Positions 17,964-27,075 of a DNA stretch of 64,000 nucleotides are shown piece by piece. The first letter of the stretch is position 1. Each line of letters opens with the position of its first letter. Location: positions 1 through 64,000 of the forward strand of contig NZ_NJIH01000020.1 in assembly GCF_002209565.1 (NCBI RefSeq). Direction: 5' to 3'. The stretch is from Candidimonas nitroreducens (GTDB taxonomy: Bacteria; Pseudomonadota; Gammaproteobacteria; Burkholderiales; Burkholderiaceae_B). The translations under genes and the position numbers were made by a program. The notes under the pieces are model-generated. The model was not told the origin of the DNA, searched no databases, and saw only the letters and a list, made by a program, of their open reading frames with translations.

Positions 17964-18884
17964 ATGCGTATAGCCTTTCCCTACGATTACGGCCGTGTCG
18001 AGGCCGAGGTCATGGCCTATGTACCGGCCTGGCGCGGCATGGGCTTTGATGCCGTGGTGGCGATTGCGCGCGGCGGACTGATGCCCGGCTGCATGGCGGC
18101 CAGCGCCTTGTCGCTGCCCTTGTACGCGCTGAGTTATGCGCGCAGCGGGCGCAAGGTGGGCTGGTTCACCGCCGAACGGCCCAAGCCGGGGGCCAGGCTG
18201 TTGCTGGTGGAAGACGTGGCCGGGCGCGGTACCACGCTGCTGGACTGCCGCGACTATCTGCTGGCGCAGGGCCACGAGCTGCGCATATTCACGCTGGCCC
18301 ACGACGAGCAGTCGCGCATCGTGCCGGACTTCGGCCTGCGCGTGCCGCCGGGGTACGGCGCTCATTTCCCCTGGGAGCGCGAGTCGGTGACGCCGGCTTT
18401 CGCGGCCACCGGCAATATGCCGGCGCGCCCCGAACATGAATACGCTTCCTGGGCGGTGGATCTGGACGGAATACTCGTGCCCGATCTGCCCGTGCGGCTG
18501 TACGAGCAGGATCTGGGCCTGGCCCTGTCGCTGCGCGACCTGCTGGCCCCGAGCTCGGTGCTGCCACCGCTGAACCTGGCGCATGCCGCGGTAATCACCG
18601 GCAGGCCCGAGCAGGATCGGCAGCGTACCCGCGCGTGGCTGGATCGGCACGGTTTTGGCGGGGCGCTGCTGATGCGCGACCCGGCGCGCTATGCCACGAC
18701 CGACACCGCGCGCTTCAAGGCCGAGTCGATACTGGCGCATTGCCATACCCATTTCATCGAGAGCGATGCGGCGCAGGCCGCGCAGATCGCCCGGCTGGCG
18801 CCGGTGACGCGCGTGTTCTGGTGGGACGGCGCTCGCGCGCTTGCCTTGCAGGCGCGCCTGGCCGAGCCGCTGGCGCGGGCCTGA
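17964..18884 (+). CDS. Phosphoribosyltransferase-HAD hydrolase fusion protein
   Basis: A 306-residue two-domain protein. Residues 1-135 form a type I phosphoribosyltransferase: AIARGGLMPG at 33-42 and the PRPP loop LVEDVAGRGTTLL at 81-93. Residues 160-290 form a HAD-like domain with motif I DLDGIL (Asp166, Asp168), motif II ITGRP (Thr212), a Lys at 252 and a motif IV-like FIESDAAQA with Asp268. All four HAD motifs seem usable. I infer a nucleotide salvage or metabolite repair role in which a phosphorylated base or nucleotide is handled by both sites; the substrate is unknown. It lies 33 bases after accD and may be cotranscribed. Confidence 0.75.
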   Translation: MRIAFPYDYGRVEAEVMAYVPAWRGMGFDAVVAIARGGLMPGCMAASALSLPLYALSYARSGRKVGWFTAERPKPGARLLLVEDVAGRGTTLLDCRDYLLAQGHELRIFTLAHDEQSRIVPDFGLRVPPGYGAHFPWERESVTPAFAATGNMPARPEHEYASWAVDLDGILVPDLPVRLYEQDLGLALSLRDLLAPSSVLPPLNLAHAAVITGRPEQDRQRTRAWLDRHGFGGALLMRDPARYATTDTARFKAESILAHCHTHFIESDAAQAAQIARLAPVTRVFWWDGARALALQARLAEPLARA

Positions 18885-19044
18885 GCATTCTCCGATACGG
18901 GTTCTCGATCAAAAATATAACGGCGTTGCTTCGCCTTGCCGTATTTTTGTATTGTTCTCGGGCTTCGCGCCTTGTTTGCTCAACACGGTTGTCGTTCTGA
19001 GCGCAAACCCGCATCAGGCGTCACGGCGCTGCATGCTGATGCGA

Positions 19045-19082
19045 CTTCGGGCCGCCTGCATGTGTTTGCAGGCGGCCCGAAG
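19045..19082. terminator. Strong hairpin between convergent genes
   Basis: Perfect 16-bp arms CTTCGGGCCGCCTGCA (19045-19060) and TGCAGGCGGCCCGAAG (19067-19082) with loop TGTGTT. It sits between the ends of the fusion gene and rne, so it can serve both transcripts. There is no T tract on either side, so the mechanism may be RNA stabilisation rather than intrinsic termination. Confidence 0.6.
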
Positions 19083-19139
19083 CCAAAGAAAGCGCACAGC
19101 CTGGCCGGGCAGGCTGGGCTGTACGAACCGAGGAGCCGG

Positions 19140-22100
19140 TCAGGAACCCGCGTGGTGGGTTTCGACCTGTTCCAGAGGCTCGGCCGCCGCCACGTGTGCC
19201 GGCTTGCGAGCCCGGCCCAGCTTGACAGGGGCGGGCGGGGGCGCAGCGGGCAGGCTCTGGCGCGTTTCGATCCATTCCATGCCCGCGGCCTCGATGATTT
19301 CCCGCAAGGGGCTGCGCGATTGCGGCTGGGTGGCCGGGGCCGCCTGCGGCTGTACCGCAGCGACAGGCTGGGGCTCGGCCGCAACGGCTTCGGGCTGAGG
19401 TTCTGCCTGAGGCGGCGCTGCGTCTATAGCAGCGGGGGCGATAGGCGCGTCCTCGACAGCAGCAGGCCGTGCCTGGGCCACGGGCTGGGCTTCGGCCTCT
19501 GCGGGGGCCTGGGCCGCTGCCTCCTGAGCCTGGGCTACTTGGGCTGCGTCTGCCTGGGCCACGGACTCTTCGGCTGCTGCGACTGGAGCCGGCTCGGCAC
19601 CGGCGGCCACGGCCGTTGTCGCGGATACGGCTTCTGCAGCGACCTCGCTGCCGGCATCGGCCACGGCCTCGGTCTCGGCGTGTGCCTCGTGGCCCTGCCC
19701 GGATGCGGCTGGTAGGTCGGCGGTGGCTTGGGCCTGCTGGACGGCTTCCTGTGCCTCGGCGGCTGGCGCCACTTCCCGCACGGGCTCGCCTTCGGCGACC
19801 GCGAGCGGCGCAGGTTCATGGGCGGGTTCGGGGAAGGCGCCCATGGTTTCGGCCGCTGCCGGCAGGGTGGCCGGATCGAATGCGGGGGTTTCGTGCGGCA
19901 CGAACGCGGCGATTTGCGTATCGGTCTCGCTGGCCTCGGTGCCTGCGGCATCGGTGCCACGGCGGCCGCGACGGCTGCGGCGGCGACGGCGGCGGCGCTC
20001 CGGGTCGAACTGTTCGCCTTCGGCCTCGGACGCACCTTCTGCGGCGACCGCGGTGGCTTGGCTTGCGTCATCGGCCATGGCCGGCTCAGTGGCCAGGGTG
20101 GCCGGAGCGGCCGCGGGGGCCTCAGCGGTGAGTTCGGCTACGACCGCCGCCGTGGCTGCCGTTGCCGCGACAGCGGCTGCGGCCGGCACCGTGGCGCTAT
20201 CCAGCTCTTGGGTTTCCTGGGCTTGAGTTTCGGGTGCCGCGTCTTCGCGGCGGCGACTGCGGCCGCGGCGATTGCGCGAGCCGCGGCCTGCCTGACCGGC
20301 GTCGCCGCGCTCTTCGCCTTCGGCGAAGGGCGCTTGTCGTTCGGAGCCGGCTGCGGCGTTGGCGTTTGCCGCTTCGGTGTCAGCGCGCCGGTTATTGCGG
20401 CCTTGCGGGCGGCGGATTTCTTCCATGCCTTCCGAAGATTCGCTGCGGCGGCTGCCAGCGCCGCGGCGCTGGCGACCGCGTTCGCCGTCGCTACGCTCGC
20501 GCCTGTCGCCCGTGCGTGCGTTGCGGCCGCGGGAATGCGAGCCGGACGGGCGTTCGCTGCGGGCTGGCTCGACGGCGGGGGCCTCGGCGGCTGCCGGCTG
20601 CTGGGGCGCCGCGCCGGTAACCCAGTTCATGAAGCGGCGGAACAGCCCTCCGCCGGCGCCGTCTGCAGCCGTAGCTGCGGGTGCGGGCTGTGCGGCGGGC
20701 GCCGGGGGCTCGACATGAGTGGGCGCCGGCTGGGCCGGGGTGATGCCTTTGACCAGCGCCTCGGGGCGCGGCTTGGTTTCGTGTTCCTTGGGTGCCCAGA
20801 CCACTTCGGTATCGGGGCTTTGCGCGAGCTCGAAGCTGGTCTTGATTTCTTCCAGGCGCGGGTCGTCGTGGCGCAGGCGCTCGATGTGGTGATGCGGGGT
20901 TTCCAGGTACTTGTTGGGAATCAGCACCAGGTTGACCTTGAGCCGCGATTCGATCTTGGTGATGTCGGCGCGCTTCTCGTTGAGCAGGAAGGTGGCTACG
21001 TCCACCGGCACCTGGGCATGCAGGGCGGCGGTGTTTTCCTTCATGGCTTCTTCCTGCAGCAGGCGCAGCACGTGCAGGGCGCTGGATTCGGCGTCGCGGA
21101 TCACGCCGGTGCCGTTGCAGCGCGGGCAGGTGATGTGCGAGCCTTCGTTCAGAGCCGGGCGCAGGCGCTGGCGCGACAGCTCCATGAGGCCGAAGCGCGA
21201 GATCTTGCCCATTTGTACGCGAGCCCGGTCGAAGTGCAGGGCGTCGCGCAGCCGCGTTTCGACGGCGCGCTGGTTCTTGCCTTCTTCCATGTCGATGAAG
21301 TCGATGACGATCAGGCCGCCCAGGTCGCGCAGGCGCAACTGGCGGGCTACTTCGTCGGCGGCCTCGAGATTGGTGCGCAGTGCGGTTTCTTCGATGTCGG
21401 CGCCGCGCGTCGAGCGCGCCGAGTTCACGTCCACCGCCACCAGCGCTTCGGTGTGGTCGATGACCACCGCGCCGCCCGAGGGCAGCTGCACGGTGCGCGA
21501 ATAGGCGGTCTCGATCTGGTGCTCGATCTGGAAGCGCGAGAACAGCGGCACGTCGTCGCGGTAGACCTTGACGCGCTGCACGTTGTCGGGCATGACGACG
21601 CTCATGAAGGCCTTGGCCTGATCGGCGATGTCGTCGGTATCGATGAGGATCTCGCCGATTTCGGGCGAGTAGTAGTCGCGTATGGCGCGGATGACCAGGC
21701 TGGATTCCAGATAGATCAGGATCGGCGCGGCGTTGTCACGCGCGGCGCTGTCGATGGCGTTCCAGAGCTGCATCAGGTAGGAAAGATCCCACTGCAGTTC
21801 TTCGACGCTGCGGCCGATGCCGGCGGTGCGCGCGATGATGCTCATGCCCGAGGGGACTTCCAGGCGCTCCATGGTTTCGCGCAGTTCCTGGCGGTCTTCG
21901 CCCTCGACGCGGCGCGAGACACCGCCGCCGCGCGGGTTGTTGGGCATCAGCACCAGGTAGCGTCCGGCCAGCGAGATGAAGGTGGTAAGCGCCGCGCCCT
22001 TGTTGCCGCGTTCTTCTTTTTCGACCTGGATGATGAGTTCCTGGCCTTCGGCCAGGGCGTCCTGGATGCGCGCGCTGCGCACGTCCACGCCTTCCTTGAA

Positions 22101-22331
22101 GTAGCCGCGGGCCACTTCCTTGAAGGGCAGGAAGCCGTGGCGGTCTTCGCCGTAGTTGACGAAGCAGGCCTCGAGGCCCGGTTCGATGCGAGTGATGATC
22201 CCCTTGTAGATGTTGCCCTTGCGTTGTTCACGCCCGGCGGATTCGATGTCGAGGTCTATGAGTTTCTGGCCGTCGACGATTGCGACGCGTAATTCTTCTT
22301 GGTGCGTCGCATTGAACAGCATCCGTTTCAT
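19140..22331 (-). CDS. rne: Ribonuclease E
   Basis: A 1063-residue endoribonuclease and degradosome scaffold. The N-terminal half is the catalytic core: S1 domain ([20 protein letters not shown]), DNase I-like domain with [20 protein letters not shown] and [12 protein letters not shown], and the Zn-link CPRCNGTG. Beyond about residue 480 it is disordered: Arg-rich blocks ([20 protein letters not shown] and [16 protein letters not shown]) followed by a long Ala/Glu-rich tail, as expected for RNA- and partner-binding microdomains. It starts [20 protein letters not shown]. It is divergent from rluC, as in E. coli, with a leader region of about 500 bases that could support autoregulation. Confidence 0.96.
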   Translation of the reverse strand: MKRMLFNATHQEELRVAIVDGQKLIDLDIESAGREQRKGNIYKGIITRIEPGLEACFVNYGEDRHGFLPFKEVARGYFKEGVDVRSARIQDALAEGQELIIQVEKEERGNKGAALTTFISLAGRYLVLMPNNPRGGGVSRRVEGEDRQELRETMERLEVPSGMSIIARTAGIGRSVEELQWDLSYLMQLWNAIDSAARDNAAPILIYLESSLVIRAIRDYYSPEIGEILIDTDDIADQAKAFMSVVMPDNVQRVKVYRDDVPLFSRFQIEHQIETAYSRTVQLPSGGAVVIDHTEALVAVDVNSARSTRGADIEETALRTNLEAADEVARQLRLRDLGGLIVIDFIDMEEGKNQRAVETRLRDALHFDRARVQMGKISRFGLMELSRQRLRPALNEGSHITCPRCNGTGVIRDAESSALHVLRLLQEEAMKENTAALHAQVPVDVATFLLNEKRADITKIESRLKVNLVLIPNKYLETPHHHIERLRHDDPRLEEIKTSFELAQSPDTEVVWAPKEHETKPRPEALVKGITPAQPAPTHVEPPAPAAQPAPAATAADGAGGGLFRRFMNWVTGAAPQQPAAAEAPAVEPARSERPSGSHSRGRNARTGDRRERSDGERGRQRRGAGSRRSESSEGMEEIRRPQGRNNRRADTEAANANAAAGSERQAPFAEGEERGDAGQAGRGSRNRRGRSRRREDAAPETQAQETQELDSATVPAAAAVAATAATAAVVAELTAEAPAAAPATLATEPAMADDASQATAVAAEGASEAEGEQFDPERRRRRRRSRRGRRGTDAAGTEASETDTQIAAFVPHETPAFDPATLPAAAETMGAFPEPAHEPAPLAVAEGEPVREVAPAAEAQEAVQQAQATADLPAASGQGHEAHAETEAVADAGSEVAAEAVSATTAVAAGAEPAPVAAAEESVAQADAAQVAQAQEAAAQAPAEAEAQPVAQARPAAVEDAPIAPAAIDAAPPQAEPQPEAVAAEPQPVAAVQPQAAPATQPQSRSPLREIIEAAGMEWIETRQSLPAAPPPAPVKLGRARKPAHVAAAEPLEQVETHHAGS

Positions 22332-22837
22332 GAGTGGTTTTCTCCGTAGTCATGGCGCGCCGTTCATCGGCGCGCGACCGCGGGTCACTCGGTGTGTGAC
22401 GCTGCAAGCGAGCAGAACAAGGGGGGATAGGCTGATTATGTCAGCGTGGCCCACCGGGAGTCAGGTAGGCACGGCGTACCGCAGGGCACGCAGTTCAATC
22501 AGCAGAATGGTCAGGTTCACAGTATTTGTGGTTGACGAAGCGAGTGCTGGAACGACAGGCGCGATGGATTGGACGCGACTGGTGCATAAAACGAGACTGG
22601 ACTTGCGTAGCTTTCAGCGTCGCACGCGGGGTGCAGATGCCTGCCATGACGGGCGCGGCGCTATGCCGCGCCGCCGTCGGGCAAGGCTGAATTACCCCGG
22701 CGACCTAATGACCCAGAAGCTGAAATACAAGCAGTACAATGGCCCTTCTTTGCCTGACGGAGACGCATCCGTTGCATCTCTACGCCGGCATTTTTCAGCT
22801 TCTATAGGCTGACGTGATTATATTTCCGCTTTCGTCT
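22332..22837. promoter_or_regulatory. Divergent rne/rluC control region
   Basis: 506 bases without a supported gene between the divergent starts of rne and rluC. In E. coli the long rne 5' leader carries stem-loops through which RNase E controls its own mRNA. The length and position here fit that, but I cannot identify a specific conserved stem-loop by eye. Confidence 0.45.
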
Positions 22838-23797
22838 ATGCGCAAACCAGACCCGACCGCAGTGTCTTTACCCGCCGTGCGCATGCTGCGGGTCGACGCC
22901 GAGCAGGCCGGGCAGCGCATCGACAATTTCCTGCTGCGCCTGTGCAAGGGCGTGCCCAAAAGCCACGTCTACAAGGCGGTGCGCAATGGCGAGGTGCGGG
23001 TAAACAAGGGACGCATCGGCGCCGACTATCGCCTGCAAGAGGGCGATAGCGTACGCGTGCCGCCCATGCGCCTGCCCGCGCCGGGCGCGGCCAGGCCCGT
23101 GCCGCCGGCCGTCTTTCCGGTGGTCTACGAAGACGACAGCCTGCTGGTGGTGGACAAGCCCGCCGGCGTCGCCGTGCATGGCGGCAGCGGGGTGTCTTTC
23201 GGGGTCATCGAACAGCTGCGCGCGGCATACCCGGGAGCAAGCCTGGAACTGGCCCACCGCCTCGACCGGGAAACCTCCGGCCTGCTGATGATCGCCAAGC
23301 GGCGCAAGGCGCTCGTGGCGCTGCACGCCATGCTGCGCGAGGGGCTGGGCCATAAGCAGTACCTGGCGCTGGTTTGCGGCGACTGGGTCAACGACAAGCA
23401 GCATCTGCGCCAGCCCCTGCTGAAGTGGCTGACCGCCTCGGGCGAGCGGCGCGTGCGGGTCGACCCCGAGGGCCGGCCGGCCCACACTATTATCACCCTG
23501 CGCCGGCGCTACGGCGCCTACAGCCTGGTGCAGGCCGAACTGCGCAGCGGCCGCACGCACCAGATCCGGGTGCACCTGGCGCACGCGGGCCATCCCATCG
23601 TCGGCGACGAAAAATACGGGCCGGACGAGGTGCGCGCCGAATTCGCCCGGCTCGGGCTGCGGCGCATGTTCCTGCACGCCTGGCGCCTGGAGATCCCGCA
23701 TCCGATTACCGGCACGCCTCTGGCGCTGGAAGCCAGCCTGCCGCCGGCCTGCGAGCAGGTGCTGGCGCGTCTGCAGCACCTGGAGCCCCATTCGTGA
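22838..23797 (+). CDS. rluC: 23S rRNA pseudouridine synthase RluC
   Basis: A 319-residue RluA-family enzyme with an N-terminal S4 RNA-binding domain (QRIDNFLLRLCKGVPKSHVY, KAVRNGEVRVNKGRIG) and catalytic Asp in HRLDRETSGLL. SGRTHQIRVHLAHAGHPIVG is the family C-terminal block. Opposite rne, the conserved position for RluC, which modifies U955, U2504 and U2580 of 23S rRNA in E. coli. The start at MRKPDPTAV (22838) is preferred over an in-frame start at 22814. It overlaps the next gene by 4 bases. Confidence 0.93.
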   Translation: MRKPDPTAVSLPAVRMLRVDAEQAGQRIDNFLLRLCKGVPKSHVYKAVRNGEVRVNKGRIGADYRLQEGDSVRVPPMRLPAPGAARPVPPAVFPVVYEDDSLLVVDKPAGVAVHGGSGVSFGVIEQLRAAYPGASLELAHRLDRETSGLLMIAKRRKALVALHAMLREGLGHKQYLALVCGDWVNDKQHLRQPLLKWLTASGERRVRVDPEGRPAHTIITLRRRYGAYSLVQAELRSGRTHQIRVHLAHAGHPIVGDEKYGPDEVRAEFARLGLRRMFLHAWRLEIPHPITGTPLALEASLPPACEQVLARLQHLEPHS

Positions 23798-24447
23798 AGC
23801 CATATCGCGTCGTGGTGTTCGACTGGGACGGCACCGTCATGGACTCCACCCACAGCATCGTGGCCTCCATCCAGGGGGCTTGCGCCGACCTCGAACTGCC
23901 GATTCCGCCTGCCTCCGAGGCACGCTGGGTGATCGGCCTGTCGCTGGAAAGTGCCCTGCGCCGCGCCGTGCCGCGGCTTACCGCCGCGCAATACCCGCTG
24001 TTCCTGCAGCGCTATCGGGCTCATTTCCTGCGGCTCGACCCCGATCTGGCCCTGTTCGACGGCATTGCCGCCTTGTTCGAGGCGCTGCGCGGGCGCGGCG
24101 TGCGCCTGGCCGTGGCCACCGGCAAGAGCCGGGTGGGCCTGGATCGCGCGCTGGCCAAGCTGGGCCTGCGGGAAGCCTTCGCCGCGACCCGCTGCGCCGA
24201 CGAATCTTACGGCAAACCGCATCCCGGCATGCTGCTGGAACTGATGCAGGAACTGGATGTGGCGCCCGAGCACATGGTGATGGTGGGCGACACGGCGCAC
24301 GACATCGAGATGGCGCACGCGGCCCAGGTCGACGGTGTGGCTGTCGAGTACGGTGCCCACGACCGTGAAACCCTGCTTCTATCCCGGCCGCTGGCCATGC
24401 TGCCCAGCGTAGCGGATCTACAAGCCTGGCTGCTGCAGCGGGTTTGA
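23794..24447 (+). CDS. HAD-family hydrolase, phosphoglycolate phosphatase-like
   Basis: A 217-residue HAD hydrolase starting at GTG 23794 that overlaps the rluC stop (GTGA). Motif I FDWDGTVMDS, motif II VATGKS, motif III Lys in SYGKPHPG, and motif IV MVGDTAHDIEMA are all intact, with a Gph-type alpha-helical cap between motifs I and II. It is likely a small-molecule phosphatase. The rluC-HAD pair is common in betaproteobacteria. Substrate not known; no reason to call it Gph strictly. Confidence 0.88.
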   Translation: MKPYRVVVFDWDGTVMDSTHSIVASIQGACADLELPIPPASEARWVIGLSLESALRRAVPRLTAAQYPLFLQRYRAHFLRLDPDLALFDGIAALFEALRGRGVRLAVATGKSRVGLDRALAKLGLREAFAATRCADESYGKPHPGMLLELMQELDVAPEHMVMVGDTAHDIEMAHAAQVDGVAVEYGAHDRETLLLSRPLAMLPSVADLQAWLLQRV

Positions 24448-24894
24448 GCACCCTTGTCAGGCTTGTTCACACTGGAACGGTACGACAGTAGCCTGGCCAG
24501 GCCTGCACACTAAAACAATAAAAAAAGTGGGCGCCGCTCTTTTGGGTGTGCACAGGCTCTAGAGCAAGTTTGGCTCAAGTGTTTACCGGGTTTTCGTGGC
24601 GCTTGCCTAACGAGGATGGCAGTTGCGGCCACCCCCGAGGATGAAAGAGGCTTCTTTCACATTAATGCAATGCTTCGAAGCATGTAAATACCTGAACTGA
24701 AAATGCTCTGGCCAGGCTTCCAGATAGTTTCACGCTTCGGATATCGCGTCCGGCACAAGCACCGTAGGGATGCGTGCGGTTGCGGGCCGGAGCTATGGTG
24801 CGCGCTGGGCCGCCCGCGCGCCGTTCCTGGCCGGCCGCGAACTGCCGAAGATGCCAAAAAGTACGTGTGGATCTATTTTGGTTCTAGAAAGGTA
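24448..24894. other. Intergenic stretch before the catabolic island
   Basis: About 450 bases without a supported gene. GC content drops from left to right towards the promoter at 24895. No tRNA, attachment-site repeat or transposase fragment was seen, so there is no direct evidence of how the island was acquired. Confidence 0.4.
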
Positions 24895-24947
24895 TTGATA
24901 TTGTCTAGCTAATTTGCTAATATTTGTATACAATATACGATACAAAT
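24895..24947 (+). promoter_or_regulatory. Promoter with GntR-type operator upstream of the alpha/beta hydrolase
   Basis: TTGATA (24895-24900), 17-base spacer, TAATAT (24918-24923). Overlapping the expected start point is the palindrome TTGTATACAA (24924-24933), inside a larger inverted repeat ATTTGTAT (24922-24929) / ATACAAAT (24940-24947). TTGTATACAA-like sites are typical of FCD-type GntR repressors, and the placement over +1 suggests repression. Confidence 0.75.
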
Positions 24948-24969
24948 TATACCAATTAGGAGACAATCT

Positions 24970-25881
24970 GTGGGCAAAGTTGTATGGTCGGGCGGTGTCG
25001 AGCACTGGGCCAAGAAAAGCGACATAAAGCTTTTCCTTTGGGAGAAAAAGGCGGCCGGCGATGCTCCGTCGAAAGGAACCATTCTTTTCGTGCACGGTTC
25101 TTCTATGGCTTCGCAGCCCACGTTCGACTTAAGCGTACCGGGCAGGCCGGACTCTTCGGTGATGGACTGGTTCGCGCAACGCGGCTTCGACACCTGGTGC
25201 ATGGACAACGAAGGCTATGGCCGCTCGGACAAGAGCCGGCCTATCAATTGCGACATCAGCAATGGCGCCGACGACCTCGCTGCGGGCAGCGAATACATCT
25301 TGTCCCACAATGGCGGGCGCCCCTTGCTGGTGTACGGCATCTCATCGGGAGCCTTGAAGGCGGCGCTGTTCGCGCAGCGCCATCCGCAGCGGGTTGCACG
25401 CCTGGCGCTGGACGCTTTCGTATGGACAGGCGAAGGCAGCCCGACGCTGAAGGAACGCGCCAAGAAGCTGCCTGAATTCCGGCAGAAGAACCGGCGGCCC
25501 ATAGACCAGGCCTTCGTACACAGTATTTTCACCCGCGACCATCCGGGCACGGCCGAAGACCGGGTCGTGGATGCATTTGCCGACGCCATACTCACACTGG
25601 ACGATTCCGTGCCCACCGGCACTTATGTCGACATGTGTTCGAAGCTGCCCCTGGTCGATCCGGAAAAAGTCCTTGCGCCGACGCTGATCCTGCGCGGCGA
25701 ATACGACGGGATCGCCGGCATGGACGATCTGGTTCGCTTCTTCGAGCGCTTGCCGAATATGGACAAGCAATTCTCGGTGATGTCCGGAATTTCACACGCA
25801 AGCTTCCAGCAGAAAAACTATCAACGGGTCTATCACCTGCTGCATGGCTTCTTCTCGATGCCCGAGTCGCAGTATCCCTGA
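24970..25881 (+). CDS. Alpha/beta-hydrolase
   Basis: A 303-residue alpha/beta-hydrolase fold protein starting at GTG 24970, with TTAGGAGA just upstream. The oxyanion region FVHGSSMASQ, nucleophile elbow YGISSGALKAA (Ser in GISSG), acid region LRGEYDGIAGMDD and a C-terminal SGISHAS with the His are visible. No signal peptide, so cytoplasmic. The nucleophile motif deviates slightly from GxSxG in composition but keeps the spacing. It opens the island under the operator-bearing promoter and is followed 67 bases later by a Bug receptor. Probably an ester, lactone or C-C hydrolase of the pathway; substrate unknown. Confidence 0.85.
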   Translation: MGKVVWSGGVEHWAKKSDIKLFLWEKKAAGDAPSKGTILFVHGSSMASQPTFDLSVPGRPDSSVMDWFAQRGFDTWCMDNEGYGRSDKSRPINCDISNGADDLAAGSEYILSHNGGRPLLVYGISSGALKAALFAQRHPQRVARLALDAFVWTGEGSPTLKERAKKLPEFRQKNRRPIDQAFVHSIFTRDHPGTAEDRVVDAFADAILTLDDSVPTGTYVDMCSKLPLVDPEKVLAPTLILRGEYDGIAGMDDLVRFFERLPNMDKQFSVMSGISHASFQQKNYQRVYHLLHGFFSMPESQYP

Positions 25882-25948
25882 GCACGCCGCGGCGGGTATT
25901 AAGCGCAGGTTTTCCGGCAAATTCGATTGTCTGGCCTAGGAGCCCATA

Positions 25949-26935
25949 ATGAATGTGATGCGATGGAAGCCGCTGCTTTGCGGAGCATGCGTGGTAATAG
26001 GTTCGTGGGGGCCGCTGGCCTGTACGTGGGCCGCGGGCACGTACCCGGACAAACCCGTGAGGGTCATTGTGCCCTTTGCCGCGGGCGGCTTTGCCGATGT
26101 GGGCGCCAGGGTCGTCACGCACGAGCTGACGACCATGCTGGGCCAGTCTTTCATTGTCGAGAACAAGCCGGGGGCGGGTACGGTGCGCGGCGCGGCCTAC
26201 GCCGCCAAGGCTGAGCCCGATGGCTATACCTTGGTCATGTTGACCACCACCAATGTGATCAGCAATTATTTTCACAAAAACCTGCCGTACGATCCCATCA
26301 AGAGCTTTACGCCCATCGTCGAGTTTGCCGAGGCCCCCTACGTATTGGTGGTCAATGCCAAGCTTCCCGTGCATACCGTGAAGCAGTTCGTGGCATTGGC
26401 CAAAAGCAAGCCCCACACCATCAACTTCGCTTCCTCGGGCATCGGCAGTTCGCAGCATCTGATGGGGGCCTTGTTTGCCTCCAAGACCGGGGCACCCATA
26501 AATCACGTTCCCTACAGCGGTAGCGCGGTCGCGATGGAAGACCTGGCCTCCGGGTTCGTGCAAAGCAGTTTCGCTGCGCTTTCCAATGCCTTGCCGCAGA
26601 TCCGGGCCGGAAAGATCCGCGCCTTGGCCTTGATCGCCGCGAAACGGGCGCCCCAGCTGCCCGACGTGCCGACCATGGAACAAGCCGGGGTGCCCGACTA
26701 TCATTCCGCGGTATGGCTCGCGCTTGCCGGGCCGGCGGGCGTGCCCCCGGACATCGTCCAGCGCCTGAACGCGGCCGTCAACAAGATCGTGCGCATGCCC
26801 AAAACCATCAAGGCCCTGGCCGCCCTGGGCGTCAACGCCCGCACGTCGACGCCGCAGGAACTAGGGAACGATATGGCGCACGATGCCGCGCTCTGGGGCG
26901 AGGTAATCAAGCAGGCCCACATCCAGGCCCAATAG
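25949..26935 (+). CDS. Bug-family (TTT) periplasmic solute receptor 1
   Basis: A 328-residue tripartite-tricarboxylate-transporter-type receptor. Signal peptide at residues 1-29 (...ACTWAAG), then YPDKPVRVIVPFAAGGFADV, the first ligand loop typical of Bug proteins, ENKPGAGTVRGAAYAAKAEP and the PDGYTL motif. Bug receptors bind carboxylates or amides in the periplasm; partner TctA/TctB membrane proteins are not in this window. It probably shares the transcript of the upstream hydrolase. Followed by two hairpins. No specific ligand can be assigned. Confidence 0.9.
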   Translation: MNVMRWKPLLCGACVVIGSWGPLACTWAAGTYPDKPVRVIVPFAAGGFADVGARVVTHELTTMLGQSFIVENKPGAGTVRGAAYAAKAEPDGYTLVMLTTTNVISNYFHKNLPYDPIKSFTPIVEFAEAPYVLVVNAKLPVHTVKQFVALAKSKPHTINFASSGIGSSQHLMGALFASKTGAPINHVPYSGSAVAMEDLASGFVQSSFAALSNALPQIRAGKIRALALIAAKRAPQLPDVPTMEQAGVPDYHSAVWLALAGPAGVPPDIVQRLNAAVNKIVRMPKTIKALAALGVNARTSTPQELGNDMAHDAALWGEVIKQAHIQAQ

Positions 26936-26961
26936 GCGGCGCCCCGCCGCACAAAATCGGG

Positions 26962-27071
26962 CGGCATGCTGGCTCATTGCACATGGGCCAGCATGCCGTC
27001 CGAGGTGCGTCAGCAACGCTGCACGGGGGAGGGCGCTGTTCTATTCTTGTGTGACGCAAATAATGCGTCAC
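26962..27071. terminator. Two hairpins between convergent genes
   Basis: First: perfect 12-bp arms CGGCATGCTGGC (26962-26973) and GCCAGCATGCCG (26987-26998). Second: perfect 8-bp arms GTGACGCA (27051-27058) and TGCGTCAC (27064-27071) with loop AATAA. They separate Bug receptor 1 from the convergent dehydrogenase gene and probably end both transcripts. Confidence 0.6.
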
Positions 27072-27075
27072 GACG

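Noticed and set aside
19728-22292. An 854-codon plus-strand open frame
   Set aside because: Exactly antisense to rne, which is certain from its S1 and catalytic motifs.
22210-22812. A 200-codon plus-strand open frame before rluC
   Set aside because: It starts antisense inside rne, has no recognisable domain, and contains no start signal.
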